Assembly (NCBI RefSeq): GCF_024338845.1
Contig: NZ_CP101414.1
Span: forward strand, 806,001 to 870,000
DNA length: 64,000 nucleotides
Source of the DNA: Mycoplasma bradburyae
GTDB lineage: Bacteria > Bacillota_I > Bacilli_A > Mycoplasmatales > Mycoplasmoidaceae
Reading direction: 5' to 3'
How positions within the stretch are numbered: position 1 is the first letter of the stretch; each line of letters opens with the position of its first letter. Shown in pieces: positions 1-10,141 of the stretch. Under the pieces are notes generated by a model that saw only the letters and a list, made by a program, of their open reading frames with translations, had not been told where the DNA came from and ran no database searches. A program made the translations under genes and the position numbers.

Positions 1-567
1 CTTCGCTAAATATTCTGTAATATCTTCTTTAATCGCTTTTTTACCGTAAAAGAAGATTAACTTAATTAAATCATCGTGAGCATTTAAATCATCGGTTTCG
101 ATGTAATTATTATCTGTAAATGATCCTTCATAAGCTGTTAATTCTTCTATAAGTTTCTTATTATGTTTTTTATTCTTATCATAGACATAAATATTATTAT
201 TTAAATCGTATGATAATACAAGACAATCATCTGTAATGTTTTTAAATTCATCCATGAATTCCATTACAGTTGTTTTTACTTTTTTAGTTAAATAATTATT
301 CTTAATAATCTTATCTTCAACTAAGTCGTAAATGATAGCGCCATTACAAGCTATAATATAACGCGTTTGTGAAGAAAGATCATATTTTTTTAATAGATTA
401 ACTACATCGGATTGTTTACGACCAGTAGCAATCGTGAATGATATATTTTTACCTGGTAATTTTTCTATAGCTCTAATAGCTTCAGGATCAACAATATGTT
501 CGTTGTTTTCGTAACGGATAAGTGTACCATCTAGGTCACTAATTACTCACTCAATATTGTTTTTCAT
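1..567 (-). CDS. HAD-superfamily (Cof-type) sugar phosphatase, C-terminus outside the window
   Basis: The first 189 residues are visible; the 3' end lies beyond position 1. The N-terminus reads MKNNIEWVISDLDGTLIRY, with the Trp encoded by TGA and the HAD nucleophile motif D-L-D-G-T at residues 10-14. The second motif is seen as 'TIATGRKQ' near residue 50, followed by 'IACNGAIIYD', which is typical of the Cof/YidA subfamily of cytosolic sugar-phosphate or nucleotide phosphatases. Mycoplasmas carry several such paralogues and the substrate cannot be told from sequence. It starts 2 nt after the pta stop and is the last visible gene of a long minus-strand transcription unit. Confidence 0.85.
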
Positions 568-569
568 TA

Positions 570-1553
570 TTATTTATTAGCTACAGCTTGACTAGCAGTT
601 ATAATAGCAACTGAATAAATTTCGTTAGCGCTAGCGCCACGACTTAAATCATTAACTGGTTTAGCTAATCCTGTAAGAATTGGACCGATCGCTTCATATC
701 CACCTAGGCGTTGTGCGATTTTGTAACCAATGTTACCAGCATCAATGTTAGGGAAAACAAAAGTGTTAGCGCCCTTTTCTCAATCTAATTTAGGAGCTTT
801 TTGTTTTCTTACTTCTTCAACATAAGCAGCATCAAATTGCATAGGACCACAGATTGAAGCTAATTTTCCGATTTCAGATTCTTCTAGTAATTTTGTAGCT
901 TCTTTAACTTTATCAACTGATTCACCAGCACCTGAATTAAGTGTTGAATAACTTAACATTGCTAAGTTAATTTTTTCAGTTTGTAATACTTGCTTACTAA
1001 ACTTAATAGTTGATTTAGCAATTTCAGCTAATTCTTCAGATGTTGGATAAAGATTAATAGCACAATCAGTGAACACTAATCTTTCTTCACCTTTTTCTAA
1101 AACCATTACCGAACCAACGATCTTTTCACCTTCAGCAGTTTTAATGATTTGTAAAGCAGGTTTTAATGTATCTTTTGTAGTATATTCTTTACCACAAACT
1201 TCACCATCAACTTCTTCAAGTTTAACTAATAAAGCAGCTAGAACATTAGGTTTCTTAACTTCTTCTTGAGCTACTTCTAGAGTCATACCTTTCTTTTCAC
1301 GTAATTTAAATAAGTATGTAGCATACTTAGATAAATCCATTTTTTCTATTACGTAGCGTCTGATTCTAGGATCGAAATCAGCAGGTATTTCATCGATTGT
1401 TCTAAAAATTAAAACTGGTTTAACAAGTTTTTCTGCAACTAACTTTTTAGCAGCTTCTTGAACATATGGATGTCATCCTTCTACTAAAAGGATTTCAGGT
1501 GTTTTTTTAGATTCTTTAATCTTATTTTTAAGTTCTTCAATTAATATACTCAT
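570..1553 (-). CDS. pta: Phosphate acetyltransferase
   Basis: 327 aa, the usual length for the short bacterial Pta. It interconverts acetyl-CoA plus phosphate and acetyl-phosphate plus CoA in the cytosol, the step before acetate kinase in the mycoplasma route from pyruvate to ATP. Recognisable segments are '[19 protein letters not shown]' in the middle and '[18 protein letters not shown]' followed by '[17 protein letters not shown]' near the C-terminus, the family signature. Two Trp residues are TGA codons (in 'EGWHP' and before 'EKGANT'), so a standard-code reading breaks the gene. I chose the ATG at 1553, which gives the normal N-terminus '[12 protein letters not shown]'. It sits between rbgA and a HAD phosphatase in one operon. 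Confidence 0.93.
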
Positions 1554-1581
1554 AGTCTTACATTTTAAAAATTATAAAAAA

Positions 1582-2406
1582 TTATTTTTTTTCGTAGTTC
1601 AGTTTAGTAATTTTAGATAAAGAAATGTCTTTATAAAAATTCATGTAAGTTGCATTAAGGTCAATTGCGTTACCTTTATTTAAATAACCTTTTTGATTAG
1701 CATACAACTTAATAAAATCATTAAAGTCTTCAAGTAATTCAGAATTGCCAGATCATTCTATCATCTGTTTTGGATAATGTTTAATTAGATATTTATAACC
1801 AAAATCCAAAACCTCTTGCATTGGTATAACTTCTAAATTGATTAAGTTTAATAAACTAAGTTTAGCACCTAGTTCAAAATCATCAATTTTTTTATACAAC
1901 ACCCCAGGAGTGTCGTACAAGGTGAAATTTTTATTTAATTTAACAAAGGTTTGACGTTTAGTAACTCCAGCTTTATTTTCGACTTTGTTATGGTTTTTTT
2001 TAATCAATCCATTTATCAATGAAGATTTACCAATATTTGGTAAACCAATCACCATAATACTAAAGTGTGGTGTGACTAAACCTTTTGCTTGCAATTTTTT
2101 AATCTTATCATTAAGAATCTGATAGATTTTATTTATAACAAAACTACTAAAATTCTTATCTTTAATACTTGTTATGATTGTATTTTTATCATATTCATAA
2201 TTAAGATCAGCTCAATCTGATTTGAGAGCTATATTAATAATTGTTTTGTTATTAAAAATATCTAACAAATCAGGATTGGATGTCAAATTAATTGCCCTAG
2301 CATCCAGAACTTGAATAACTAAATCAATATGTTTTTTAACTCTATTGATATCATCCAAGGTCTTTTTCATGTGACCTGGGAATCAATTAATTTTGGAATG
2401 ATTCAT
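1582..2406 (-). CDS. rbgA: Ribosome biogenesis GTPase (RbgA/YlqF)
   Basis: 274 aa. A circularly permuted GTPase that helps late assembly of the 50S subunit. The N-terminal signature 'INWFPGHMKKT' is the hallmark of the YlqF family. The G1 P-loop 'GLPNIGKSS' follows near residue 120 and G3 is 'DTPG'. The G4 motif that precedes G1 in this family is normally N-K-x-D, but here the matching place reads 'ALKSDW', so the Asn is not conserved. The start is the ATG at 2406, 6 nt downstream of the membrane gene stop. Neighbours (yitT-like, rplS, trmD, rpsP) match the conserved mycoplasma order. Confidence 0.92.
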
Positions 2407-2412
2407 TCTTTA

Positions 2413-3699
2413 TTATTCTTCAGTTATATACATCCATCCATCAATTCCCTTGATTTGGGTAATTGCTATTAAGCAATCATTATCAACTTTACGGATTAAT
2501 CTAATAATTCTAGGAATCTCAACGAACATTGTAGTTGTTGTGATCATCTCGCGTTCTTCTTTTGTAAAACCACCTGTGATTTTTGACATCGACATAGTAT
2601 GTGGATGGTGATCTGATAATAATGCTTGACGAATTTTTTCGCAATCTGCTGAATAAATTTCAATCTTAGCCATCTTATATCTAGGAAATAAGGCTTCTAA
2701 GAACATTGATACAACAACAGCGGATAATATTGAACCTATAAAATTAGGCGAGAATAGCAACGATACATTTCAAGCTAAATCACTAAATTTTTTAGTTGAA
2801 TTTGGAACTAAAATCTCTTTTGGTATCTCTTGCAAAACAAGCGAAGAAGGAATATACGAACCAATTATTACAGATACTAATAATGTTATAAAGTTTGTAT
2901 AGAACAAGATACCTGCAATTGATTTTCTTTTTATCTTAGCAACGTATTGAGAAATAAAATCCATTCCTCCGGTTGATGCCCCAATTACAAAAAGCATTGT
3001 GTATAAGAATGATGATAATGCAGCTGCTATAATCGCATACAAGAACATTGATAAGATTTTATTAACTTCATTGTTATTTTGTCATATCAACGGAATATAA
3101 CCAATCTTTCTACCGAGATCAGTCAATTTTCCTGTATCATCAAAAAACATCCTATAAATTTCTAAATTAGTTGATTTAAATTTTTCAACTTCGTAAATAA
3201 TTGAACTATTTTCTGCTGTATTGATTGTAAATAATCCAACTTTAGAAATGCCAGGGATATTATCTAAGACAAAACCAAATAAATTAGCAATAACAACATA
3301 CACTGCAGTTAATATCGTAAATCTCTTACCAACCTTAAAATAAGAAAAGATGATTAGAGGTATATTAATAACGATATATAAAATCCAGAATGTTAGATTG
3401 AAAATTAAATCTTTTGGTAATCCTGTAGGTAAAATAACAAAAAGCATTCTTGCTAACCCTTGAGTTAACGAAGAAACACCTAAGTTATATAATCCTGAAT
3501 TACGTATAAAAAATAGACTAATTAGACCTTGAATTAGCGATATTAAAACAATAATCGCAATTCTGTTTCAGATTTTTTTGGGACCATATAAACCAGCAAA
3601 TATCAATAACGAACTACGCAATCGCGTTCTTGTTACCGTTACTTTATTTCATTCTTGAGAAAGGTTTGCTAGTTTATTTTTAGATTTTGTTAGAGACAT
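2413..3699 (-). CDS. YitT/DUF2179-type membrane protein
   Basis: 428 aa. The N-terminal part is polytopic, with hydrophobic runs around residues 45-65, 75-95, 105-125, 130-150 and two or three more in the region 220-330. The C-terminal ~110 residues form a soluble domain with the DUF2179 pattern ('YSADCEKIRQALLSDHHPHTM', then 'GGFTKEEREMITTTT'). This architecture (YitT membrane domain plus DUF2179) is widespread in Firmicutes and mollicutes; the function is unknown, and the soluble domain has been proposed to sense a ligand. The loop between roughly residues 150 and 220 is longer than usual. It lies between rplS and rbgA, as in other pneumoniae-group genomes. Confidence 0.85.
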
Positions 3700-3734
3700 A
3701 AATTTACTCTAAGGGAATAAAAAAAGTTAACTAA

Positions 3735-4103
3735 CTATTTGTTGTTAACTACTTTTTCTTTAATACGAGCAGATTTACCTGAACGTTGTCTCATGTAAGA
3801 AATGTAAGCTCTTCTAACTTTACCCTTACGTTTTAATTCAATTTGGATATTTGGGTTGTGAACGTGGAAGTTTTTTTCAACACCAACACCACTTGATTCT
3901 TTACGAACTATAAAAGTTTCAGATAATCCAGAACCTTTTCTTCTTAAAACTAAACCATCAAATTTTTGAATTCTGGTTCTTTTTTCATCAGCAATCTTAA
4001 TTGATACTGATACTGTATCACCAACTTGGAAATTTGGTACATCTTTTTTTAATTGCAAATTATTAACGTGGTTAATAATGTATTGTTTACTTAGTTTGTT
4101 CAT
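3735..4103 (-). CDS. rplS: 50S ribosomal protein L19
   Basis: 122 aa, the usual size for L19. It sits at the 30S-50S interface. Family landmarks are 'PNFQVGDTVSVSIKIADEKR' near residue 24, 'RIQKFDGLVL' and 'GVGVEKNFHVHNPNI', ending in 'RRAYISYMRQRSGKSARIKE'. It starts 5 nt after the trmD stop, so the rpsP-trmD-rplS order is the classic one and the three are probably cotranscribed. Confidence 0.97.
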   Translation of the reverse strand: MNKLSKQYIINHVNNLQLKKDVPNFQVGDTVSVSIKIADEKRTRIQKFDGLVLRRKGSGLSETFIVRKESSGVGVEKNFHVHNPNIQIELKRKGKVRRAYISYMRQRSGKSARIKEKVVNNK

Positions 4104-4108
4104 TGTTA

Positions 4109-4813
4109 CTACTTATTATTTGATTTGTATTTATCATACATATCTGGTCGTTTATTTTTTGTGTTGGTTATCGCAGCTTGTTTATTAAATTCTTTAATAC
4201 GTTGATGATTACCACTTAATAACACATCAGGAACTTTATAACCTTCAAAATCATAAGGTTTTGTATACATCGGATAATCTAAGAGGTAATCATTAAATGA
4301 TTCACTTTCCAAGCTTTCTTTATTGATTACATTAGGTAACAACCTAACGATGCTATCTACCACTATTAATGCTCCTAATTCTCCGCCAGTAATCACAAAA
4401 TCACCAACCGATAGAGCTCCATCAACATAATGATAAATGCGTTCGTCAAACCCTTCGTATCGTCCTGCTATTAAAATTAAATCGTTATTTGATTTACTAA
4501 AAGCTTCAGCTTTTTTTTGATCATAGACATCACCCTGAGGGGATAATAAATAACTTTTAACTTTTTCGGGGTCTTTAAATTTATTTTTTTTAATATCTCT
4601 TAAACAGTTTACTAATGGTTCTAATTTCAACAACATTCCAGCCGCTCCACCATAAATAGTGTCATCAACTGTTTTGTGTTTATCAGTAGCATAATGTCTA
4701 AAATTTATTACTTCTAATTCAACAGCATTCTTGTCTAAAGCGTTTTTAATAATCGAAAAATCAAAATACGACTTTACAAATTGATCAAAAAGCGATAAAA
4801 CAATGATTTTCAT
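4109..4813 (-). CDS. trmD: tRNA (guanine-N1)-methyltransferase
   Basis: 234 aa. TrmD methylates G37 next to the anticodon using S-adenosylmethionine and prevents +1 frameshifting. The trefoil-knot SPOUT signature is clear: 'YGGAAGMLLKLEPL' near residue 56, 'LLSPQGDVYDQKKA' near 88, 'LIAGRYEGFDERI' near 114 and 'SVGDFVITGGELGAL' near 135. The start is the ATG at 4813, 3 nt after the rpsP stop. Full length for the family. Confidence 0.97.
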   Translation of the reverse strand: MKIIVLSLFDQFVKSYFDFSIIKNALDKNAVELEVINFRHYATDKHKTVDDTIYGGAAGMLLKLEPLVNCLRDIKKNKFKDPEKVKSYLLSPQGDVYDQKKAEAFSKSNNDLILIAGRYEGFDERIYHYVDGALSVGDFVITGGELGALIVVDSIVRLLPNVINKESLESESFNDYLLDYPMYTKPYDFEGYKVPDVLLSGNHQRIKEFNKQAAITNTKNKRPDMYDKYKSNNK

Positions 4814-4816
4814 ATA

Positions 4817-5077
4817 CTAAGCTTTTTTAGAAGCTGTGTATTTTTCTCAAATTTTTTCTTTAGAAAGAATTGATCTTACTGTATCAGTAGGTTGAGCACC
4901 TTTTTTCAATCATTCAATTGCAAGTGCTCCATTTATTTTATTAATTCCATTAATTGGATCGATGTGACCAATTAATTCTATATAACTTCCATCACGTTTA
5001 ACTCTAGAATCTACAACAACCATACGATATGATGGTAGTTTGTGACGACCTAAACGCATTAATCTAATTTTTACCAA
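4817..5077 (-). CDS. rpsP: 30S ribosomal protein S16, TTG start
   Basis: 86 aa. It binds 16S rRNA early in 30S assembly. The sequence '(M)[18 protein letters not shown]' followed by '[11 protein letters not shown]' is the standard S16 N-terminus. The only start that keeps the conserved V-K-I-R is a TTG at 5077, preceded by AAGGA about 9 nt upstream, so a TTG start is favoured over the internal ATG seven codons in. One Trp near the C-terminus ('KIWEKY') is TGA. It heads the rpsP-trmD-rplS group. Confidence 0.93.
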
Positions 5078-5108
5078 GTTTGTTTTCCTTAATTATTTAT
5101 GCTTGAAT

Positions 5109-5114
5109 ATTATA
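5109..5114 (-). promoter_or_regulatory. Putative -10 box for rpsP-trmD-rplS
   Basis: A perfect TATAAT on the minus strand, 32 nt upstream of the TTG start of rpsP. The -35 region is poor, as is common in mycoplasmas. It lies just downstream of a perfect 9-bp inverted repeat (5122-5141, GTTAAGTAA/TTACTTAAC) that contains the rplQ stop codon and lacks a U-tract, so rplQ transcription may partly read through. Confidence 0.5.
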
Positions 5115-5132
5115 ACATATCGTTAAGTAAAA

Positions 5133-5606
5133 TTACTTAACTGGTTGTTCAACTTTAGCAACAGGAGTAGCTGGTTTAGCTTCTACTTTTGCAGTAGTAG
5201 TTTTTTTAGTTTGTTTAGCTTTTTTAGCAACGTATTTAGGAACTTTATCAACGAATTGTAAGATTGCCATTTCAGTAGCATCTCCCATTCTAGCACCTAA
5301 TTTAATTACTCTAGTATAACCACCGTTTCTTTCTTTGAAAACAGGAGCCACTTTATTAAATAGATGAGCAACTAATTCATCAGCTGAACAAACTTGAGTG
5401 TTTAAAAGAATCGATTTAGCTCTTCTTCTATTTGCAACTGAATCTTCTTTAGCTACTGTAATAAGTTTTTCTAAATGCTTTTGAGTTTCTTTTGCTTTAG
5501 TTAATGTTGTTTTGATTTCGTTATAACTTAAGCAATCACTAACTTGTTGACGAATAATCATCAAACGAGTTGATGTGGTTTTACCTTTTTTGTTAATGTA
5601 TGACAT
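5133..5606 (-). CDS. rplQ: 50S ribosomal protein L17 with basic tail
   Basis: 157 aa. The first ~120 residues are L17 ('SYINKKGKTTSTRLMIIRQQ', 'NGGYTRVIKLGARMGDATEM'). The last ~30 residues are a Lys/Ala/Thr/Pro-rich tail ('KKAKQTKKTTTAKVEAKPAT'). Such low-complexity tails on ribosomal proteins are common in pneumoniae-group mycoplasmas. It sits 8 nt downstream of rpoA, the universal order. Confidence 0.96.
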   Translation of the reverse strand: MSYINKKGKTTSTRLMIIRQQVSDCLSYNEIKTTLTKAKETQKHLEKLITVAKEDSVANRRRAKSILLNTQVCSADELVAHLFNKVAPVFKERNGGYTRVIKLGARMGDATEMAILQFVDKVPKYVAKKAKQTKKTTTAKVEAKPATPVAKVEQPVK

Positions 5607-5614
5607 AGATATTA

Positions 5615-6592
5615 TTAGTTATTCTTAAGTTTTAAATCGTACAGTTCATTAAGTTTTTTATTAATTTCTCGAACTGACTTCTTACCTAAATTACGAATGT
5701 TTTCAATTTCAGATTTAGAACGAGTAACTAGTTCTTCAACTGTTTGTATTCCGTGTCTCTTTAAACAATTATAAGAACGAACTGTTAAATCAAGTTGTTC
5801 AATTGGAATTGATAACTTCTTGTTTTTTTCTTCAACATTCTTTTCATTAAGAACTTGAATGTCATGTAATGACTTGTTGATATCAATTAATGGTCTTAAG
5901 TGATCAGCTAGAATTTTAGAAGCCATACCAATTGCATCACCAGGTTTGATTAAACCGTTAGTACCAACTTCGATAACTAACTTATCAGTAATTACATCTG
6001 ATGTTTCTTCTTCAACTTGATATCCAACTTTGATAATTGGATTGAAATTAGAATCAACCGGAATAATTGATAAAGATCCAATTTCTGAACGATTATCTGC
6101 TGCAGTTTTGAATCCACGACCTCTAGTTGCATAAATATCAATAGCGATTTCTGTATCTTCAGATAAAGTACAAATTTCTAAGTCGTTGTTAAGAATTTCA
6201 AAACCTAATGGACATTCAATATCACTAGCTTTAACAATACCAGCTTTGTTAGCACGGATTGTCATAACCGGTCATTTTTCAATTGGTGTTTCTACTAAGG
6301 TATCATCTGAAATAATATTATCGCTAATTCAAACAACTAAGTTTTTAAGATTTAATATTATTTGTGTTACGTCTTCTTTAACACCTGGAATAAATCCAAA
6401 TTCGTGTGAAATACCTTTAATTTTTAGGGCGAATACAGCAGATCCTGGAAGGTGACTTAACATCACTCTTCTAAGAGCATTACCTAAAGTAATACCAAAC
6501 CCTTTTTCTAGAGGCTTAACGATGTATTTACCATAATTTTTGTCGTTATCTTCTTTAATAACGTTGATATTGTATCGCAAAAATTGTTGCAT
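5615..6592 (-). CDS. rpoA: DNA-directed RNA polymerase subunit alpha
   Basis: 325 aa, full length. Alpha dimerises to nucleate RNA polymerase assembly. The N-terminal domain shows '[20 protein letters not shown]' and '[16 protein letters not shown]'; the C-terminal domain begins after the '[20 protein letters not shown]' linker and has '[18 protein letters not shown]' and '[16 protein letters not shown]', the DNA- and activator-binding alpha-CTD. Two TGA Trp codons, in 'VVWISD' and 'EKWPVM', split it under the standard code. It lies between rpsK and rplQ. Confidence 0.97.
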
Positions 6593-6610
6593 AATTTTCC
6601 TCTTAAATAA

Positions 6611-6976
6611 TTAACGTGGCTTTTTAGGAGGTCTGCAACCGTTATGAGGAATAGGTGTTACATCGTGGATTTCAGTAATAGTTAAACCACAAGCAGCTAA
6701 AGATCTAATTGCAGTTTCTTTACCTCTACCTACACCATTTACATAAATCTTAATGGTTGCTAAACCCATTGCCATAGCTTCCTTGGCTGCTTTTTCAGCA
6801 GCTACACCAGCTGAATAAGGTGTTTTTTTCTTAGCACCCTTGTACCCAATTGCACCTGAAGATGATCAAGTTATAGCATTACCATTGATATCTGTGATTG
6901 TGATAATTGAGTTATTTGAAGTTGCGTGAATGTGAGCAATCCCATTGCTGGCAACTGTTTTTTTCTTTTTAGCCAT
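6611..6976 (-). CDS. rpsK: 30S ribosomal protein S11
   Basis: 121 aa. It forms part of the 30S platform. Signature pieces are '[20 protein letters not shown]', '[17 protein letters not shown]' and the C-terminal '[17 protein letters not shown]', typical of S11. One TGA Trp ('ITWSSSG') truncates it under the standard code. Operon order rpsM-rpsK-rpoA is preserved. Confidence 0.97.
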
Positions 6977-6985
6977 AATTTATTA

Positions 6986-7360
6986 TTACTTACTTTCAAT
7001 TTTCTTGTTAGCAACGGTTTTTCTTGGACCTTTACGTGTTCTAGCGTTCGATTTAGTTCTTTGCCCTCTTACTGGTAGCCCTCTTCTGTGACGTAATCCA
7101 GCATATGAACCAACTTCCATTAAACGTTTAATGTTTAACGCTACTTCTCTACGAAGATCCCCTTCTAATACGTATGTACTAGCAACAGAACGAATTAAAG
7201 CTAATTCTTCATCTGTTAAATCTTTAACTCTTTTATTTGAGTCAATTTTTGCTTTTCTTAAAATTTCTTGAGCACGAGGCTTACCAATTCCATAAATATA
7301 AGTTAATGAAATTTCCACGCGCTTGTTATTCGGGATGTCAATACCTAAAATACGAGCCAT
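6986..7360 (-). CDS. rpsM: 30S ribosomal protein S13
   Basis: 124 aa, normal length. It contacts the 50S subunit and the P-site tRNA. It begins '[20 protein letters not shown]' and contains '[12 protein letters not shown]' (helix-two-turn-helix) and the basic '[20 protein letters not shown]' near the C-terminus, the S13 fingerprint. It starts just downstream of rpmJ. Confidence 0.98.
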   Translation of the reverse strand: MARILGIDIPNNKRVEISLTYIYGIGKPRAQEILRKAKIDSNKRVKDLTDEELALIRSVASTYVLEGDLRREVALNIKRLMEVGSYAGLRHRRGLPVRGQRTKSNARTRKGPRKTVANKKIESK

Positions 7361-7363
7361 ATT

Positions 7364-7477
7364 CTATCCTTGTCTTTGTTTGTGCTTAGGGGTTTTACAG
7401 ATAACTCTAACAACCCTTTGGCGTCTAATAACTTTGCAATCCTTGCAAATTGGTTTTACTGATGATCTTACTTTCAT
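7364..7477 (-). CDS. rpmJ: 50S ribosomal protein L36
   Basis: 37 aa, too short for a usual ORF cut-off. It begins [20 protein letters not shown] and continues to a later Cys and His ('[10 protein letters not shown]'), so the C-x2-C...C-x4-H zinc-binding set of L36 is intact. It lies between infA and rpsM, its conserved place. Confidence 0.97.
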   Translation of the reverse strand: MKVRSSVKPICKDCKVIRRQRVVRVICKTPKHKQRQG

Positions 7478-7490
7478 AGTTTTTTATTAA

Positions 7491-7703
7491 TTAATGACGA
7501 TAAATAATTCGCCCTTTTGTTAGATCATAAGGGCTGAATTCGACTTCCACGCTGTCACCTGGCAAAATACGAATTTTGTGCATTCGAATTTTTCCTGACA
7601 CATGCGCTTCAATCAAAAGATTATTTTCTAGCAATACTTTAAATTTATCACCTTTAATAATCTCTTTTACAACACCTTTGATACTGAGGTTTGTGTCTTT
7701 CAT
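7491..7703 (-). CDS. infA: Translation initiation factor IF-1
   Basis: 70 aa, a single OB-fold that binds the A site of the 30S subunit. Family sequence '[20 protein letters not shown]' then '[20 protein letters not shown]' and '[10 protein letters not shown]'. The upstream S10/spc genes (secY, adk, map) that usually precede infA are absent: upstream lies a noncoding region and then a 16S rRNA gene, so this is the first gene of the operon here. Confidence 0.97.
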   Translation of the reverse strand: MKDTNLSIKGVVKEIIKGDKFKVLLENNLLIEAHVSGKIRMHKIRILPGDSVEVEFSPYDLTKGRIIYRH

Positions 7704-7756
7704 TGATTATGCTGTTTAGCTAAATTGTCCTTTATTATGGTTAGTTAAATAAGATA

Positions 7757-7786
7757 TTTATAGTTTATTTGGATATGTATGATCAA
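7757..7786 (-). promoter_or_regulatory. Candidate promoter of the infA-rplQ operon
   Basis: On the minus strand TTGATC (7781-7786) and TATAAA (7757-7762) are separated by 18 nt, about 50 nt upstream of the infA ATG. No gene lies between, so this or a nearby site should drive the cluster. The assignment is by consensus only. Confidence 0.5.
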
Positions 7787-7904
7787 TTTTAAAATTGTTC
7801 AAACATTTTCAAATACATCATATTCAAAAATATATATTGATGAAGGTAATCAATATTTAAACAACCGTTATATATTTTACCACGAAATCCTGTTTTTTAT
7901 AAAT

Positions 7905-7927
7905 AAAAAGACCTAGCGTACTAGGTC
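7905..7927 (-). terminator. Rho-independent terminator of the 16S rRNA unit
   Basis: A 7-bp perfect stem GACCTAG/CTAGGTC with a 4-nt loop (7910-7927). On the minus strand it is followed by CTTTTT. It lies about 180 nt downstream of the 16S 3' end and upstream of the infA promoter region, so it ends the rRNA transcript. Confidence 0.75.
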
Positions 7928-7970
7928 AATTATTTGAGGGATTTTAATGAACTTTATCATCAAATGCCCC

Positions 7971-7993
7971 TTGATAACTGAACAGAATCTGAC
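7971..7993 (-). other. 16S rRNA trailer arm of the processing stem
   Basis: On the minus strand this stretch can pair with the leader at 9631-9652 over about 16 continuous positions (AACTGAATAGAATCTG against CAGATTCTGTTCAGTT, one G-U pair), plus CUUGA/UCAAG beyond a small bulge. This is the expected RNase III processing stalk that loops out pre-16S rRNA. The rest of 7704-8109 holds the terminator and the infA promoter and no gene. Confidence 0.75.
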
Positions 7994-8109
7994 CAACAAC
8001 TTTTAGTTAATAAATTTGCTTTAATGGGTTTAACCTTTTTGTTGGATTTTATTATTTCACCGTTATATGTAACAGGTGTATATCGTGTTAGTGTATTAAT
8101 ATACTCCAT

Positions 8110-9629
<1,520 letters not shown>

Positions 9630-9630
9630 G

Positions 9631-9658
9631 ACAGATTCTATTCAGTTTTCAAGAAGCA
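9631..9658 (-). promoter_or_regulatory. 16S leader: boxA-like element and 5' arm of the processing stem
   Basis: On the minus strand TGCTTCTTGAAAACTG (9643-9658) resembles the rRNA boxA antitermination element (TGCTCTTTGAAAACT type). It overlaps the 5' arm (9631-9652) that pairs with the trailer at 7971-7993. A further leader hairpin, GTTAGAG/CTCTAAC, lies at 9683-9710. Confidence 0.65.
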
Positions 9659-9731
9659 TTTGGTAGCTATCATCTAAAGGAGGTTAGAGATAATTATTAA
9701 CTACTCTAACATAAAAATGATAACCTGATAA

Positions 9732-9760
9732 ATAGTATCACAAAAAAATTAATTTGACAA
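9732..9760 (-). promoter_or_regulatory. Promoter of the solitary 16S rRNA
   Basis: Minus-strand TTGTCA (9755-9760) and TACTAT (9732-9737) at the ideal 17-nt spacing, about 100 nt upstream of the mature 16S 5' end. It lies in the short gap after trxA, so the rRNA has its own promoter. Confidence 0.75.
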
Positions 9761-9783
9761 GATTTATTTAAAAAAATGTATTT

Positions 9784-10086
9784 TTATTTTAATAAATCAA
9801 TTAATTGATCTTTAGGAATAAATCCAATTCTGCTATTAGTTTTTTCGCCATCTATAAAAGTGATAACATTAGGGATAGAACTAACTTGATATTGAATCGG
9901 AAGCTCTTTAGATTCATCAACATTGATTTTTACAAAAGTTCAATCCGTTTTTTCTTTAGATACTTCTTCAAAAACAGGAGCCAACATTTTACAAGGACCA
10001 CATCAGTCTGCGTAAAAATCAACTACAACTTTTTTGTTAGATTTTAGAATTTCATCTAATTCAGTTTTTTCAATTACGTGTTTCAT
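9784..10086 (-). CDS. trxA: Thioredoxin
   Basis: 100 aa, full length. A cytosolic disulfide reductase recycled by thioredoxin reductase. The active site 'YADWCGPCKMLAP' lies near residues 26-37; its Trp is TGA, so the standard code breaks the gene exactly at the catalytic motif. The cis-Pro motif 'SIPNVITF' is present. It is the last gene of the gmk-to-topA minus-strand string, 55 nt after topA. Confidence 0.96.
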
Positions 10087-10141
10087 AGTTTTTTAAATCT
10101 TTGAATAGTTTTATGTATATATTAATAATCTATATTAAATA

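Noticed and set aside
1069-1269. 66-aa plus-strand ORF, and similar ORFs opposite rpoA, topA, rplL, rplJ, dnaJ, der, cmk and the GH65/GH13 genes
   Set aside because: All lie opposite well-identified genes, have no start signals and no recognisable sequence.
7704-8109. Possible 23S, 5S or tRNA genes next to the 16S
   Set aside because: Only 407 bp with a trailer stem, a terminator and a promoter. No tRNA arm motif or 23S sequence seen.
9805-10047. 80-aa plus-strand ORF
   Set aside because: Antisense shadow of trxA, whose active site is clear on the minus strand.
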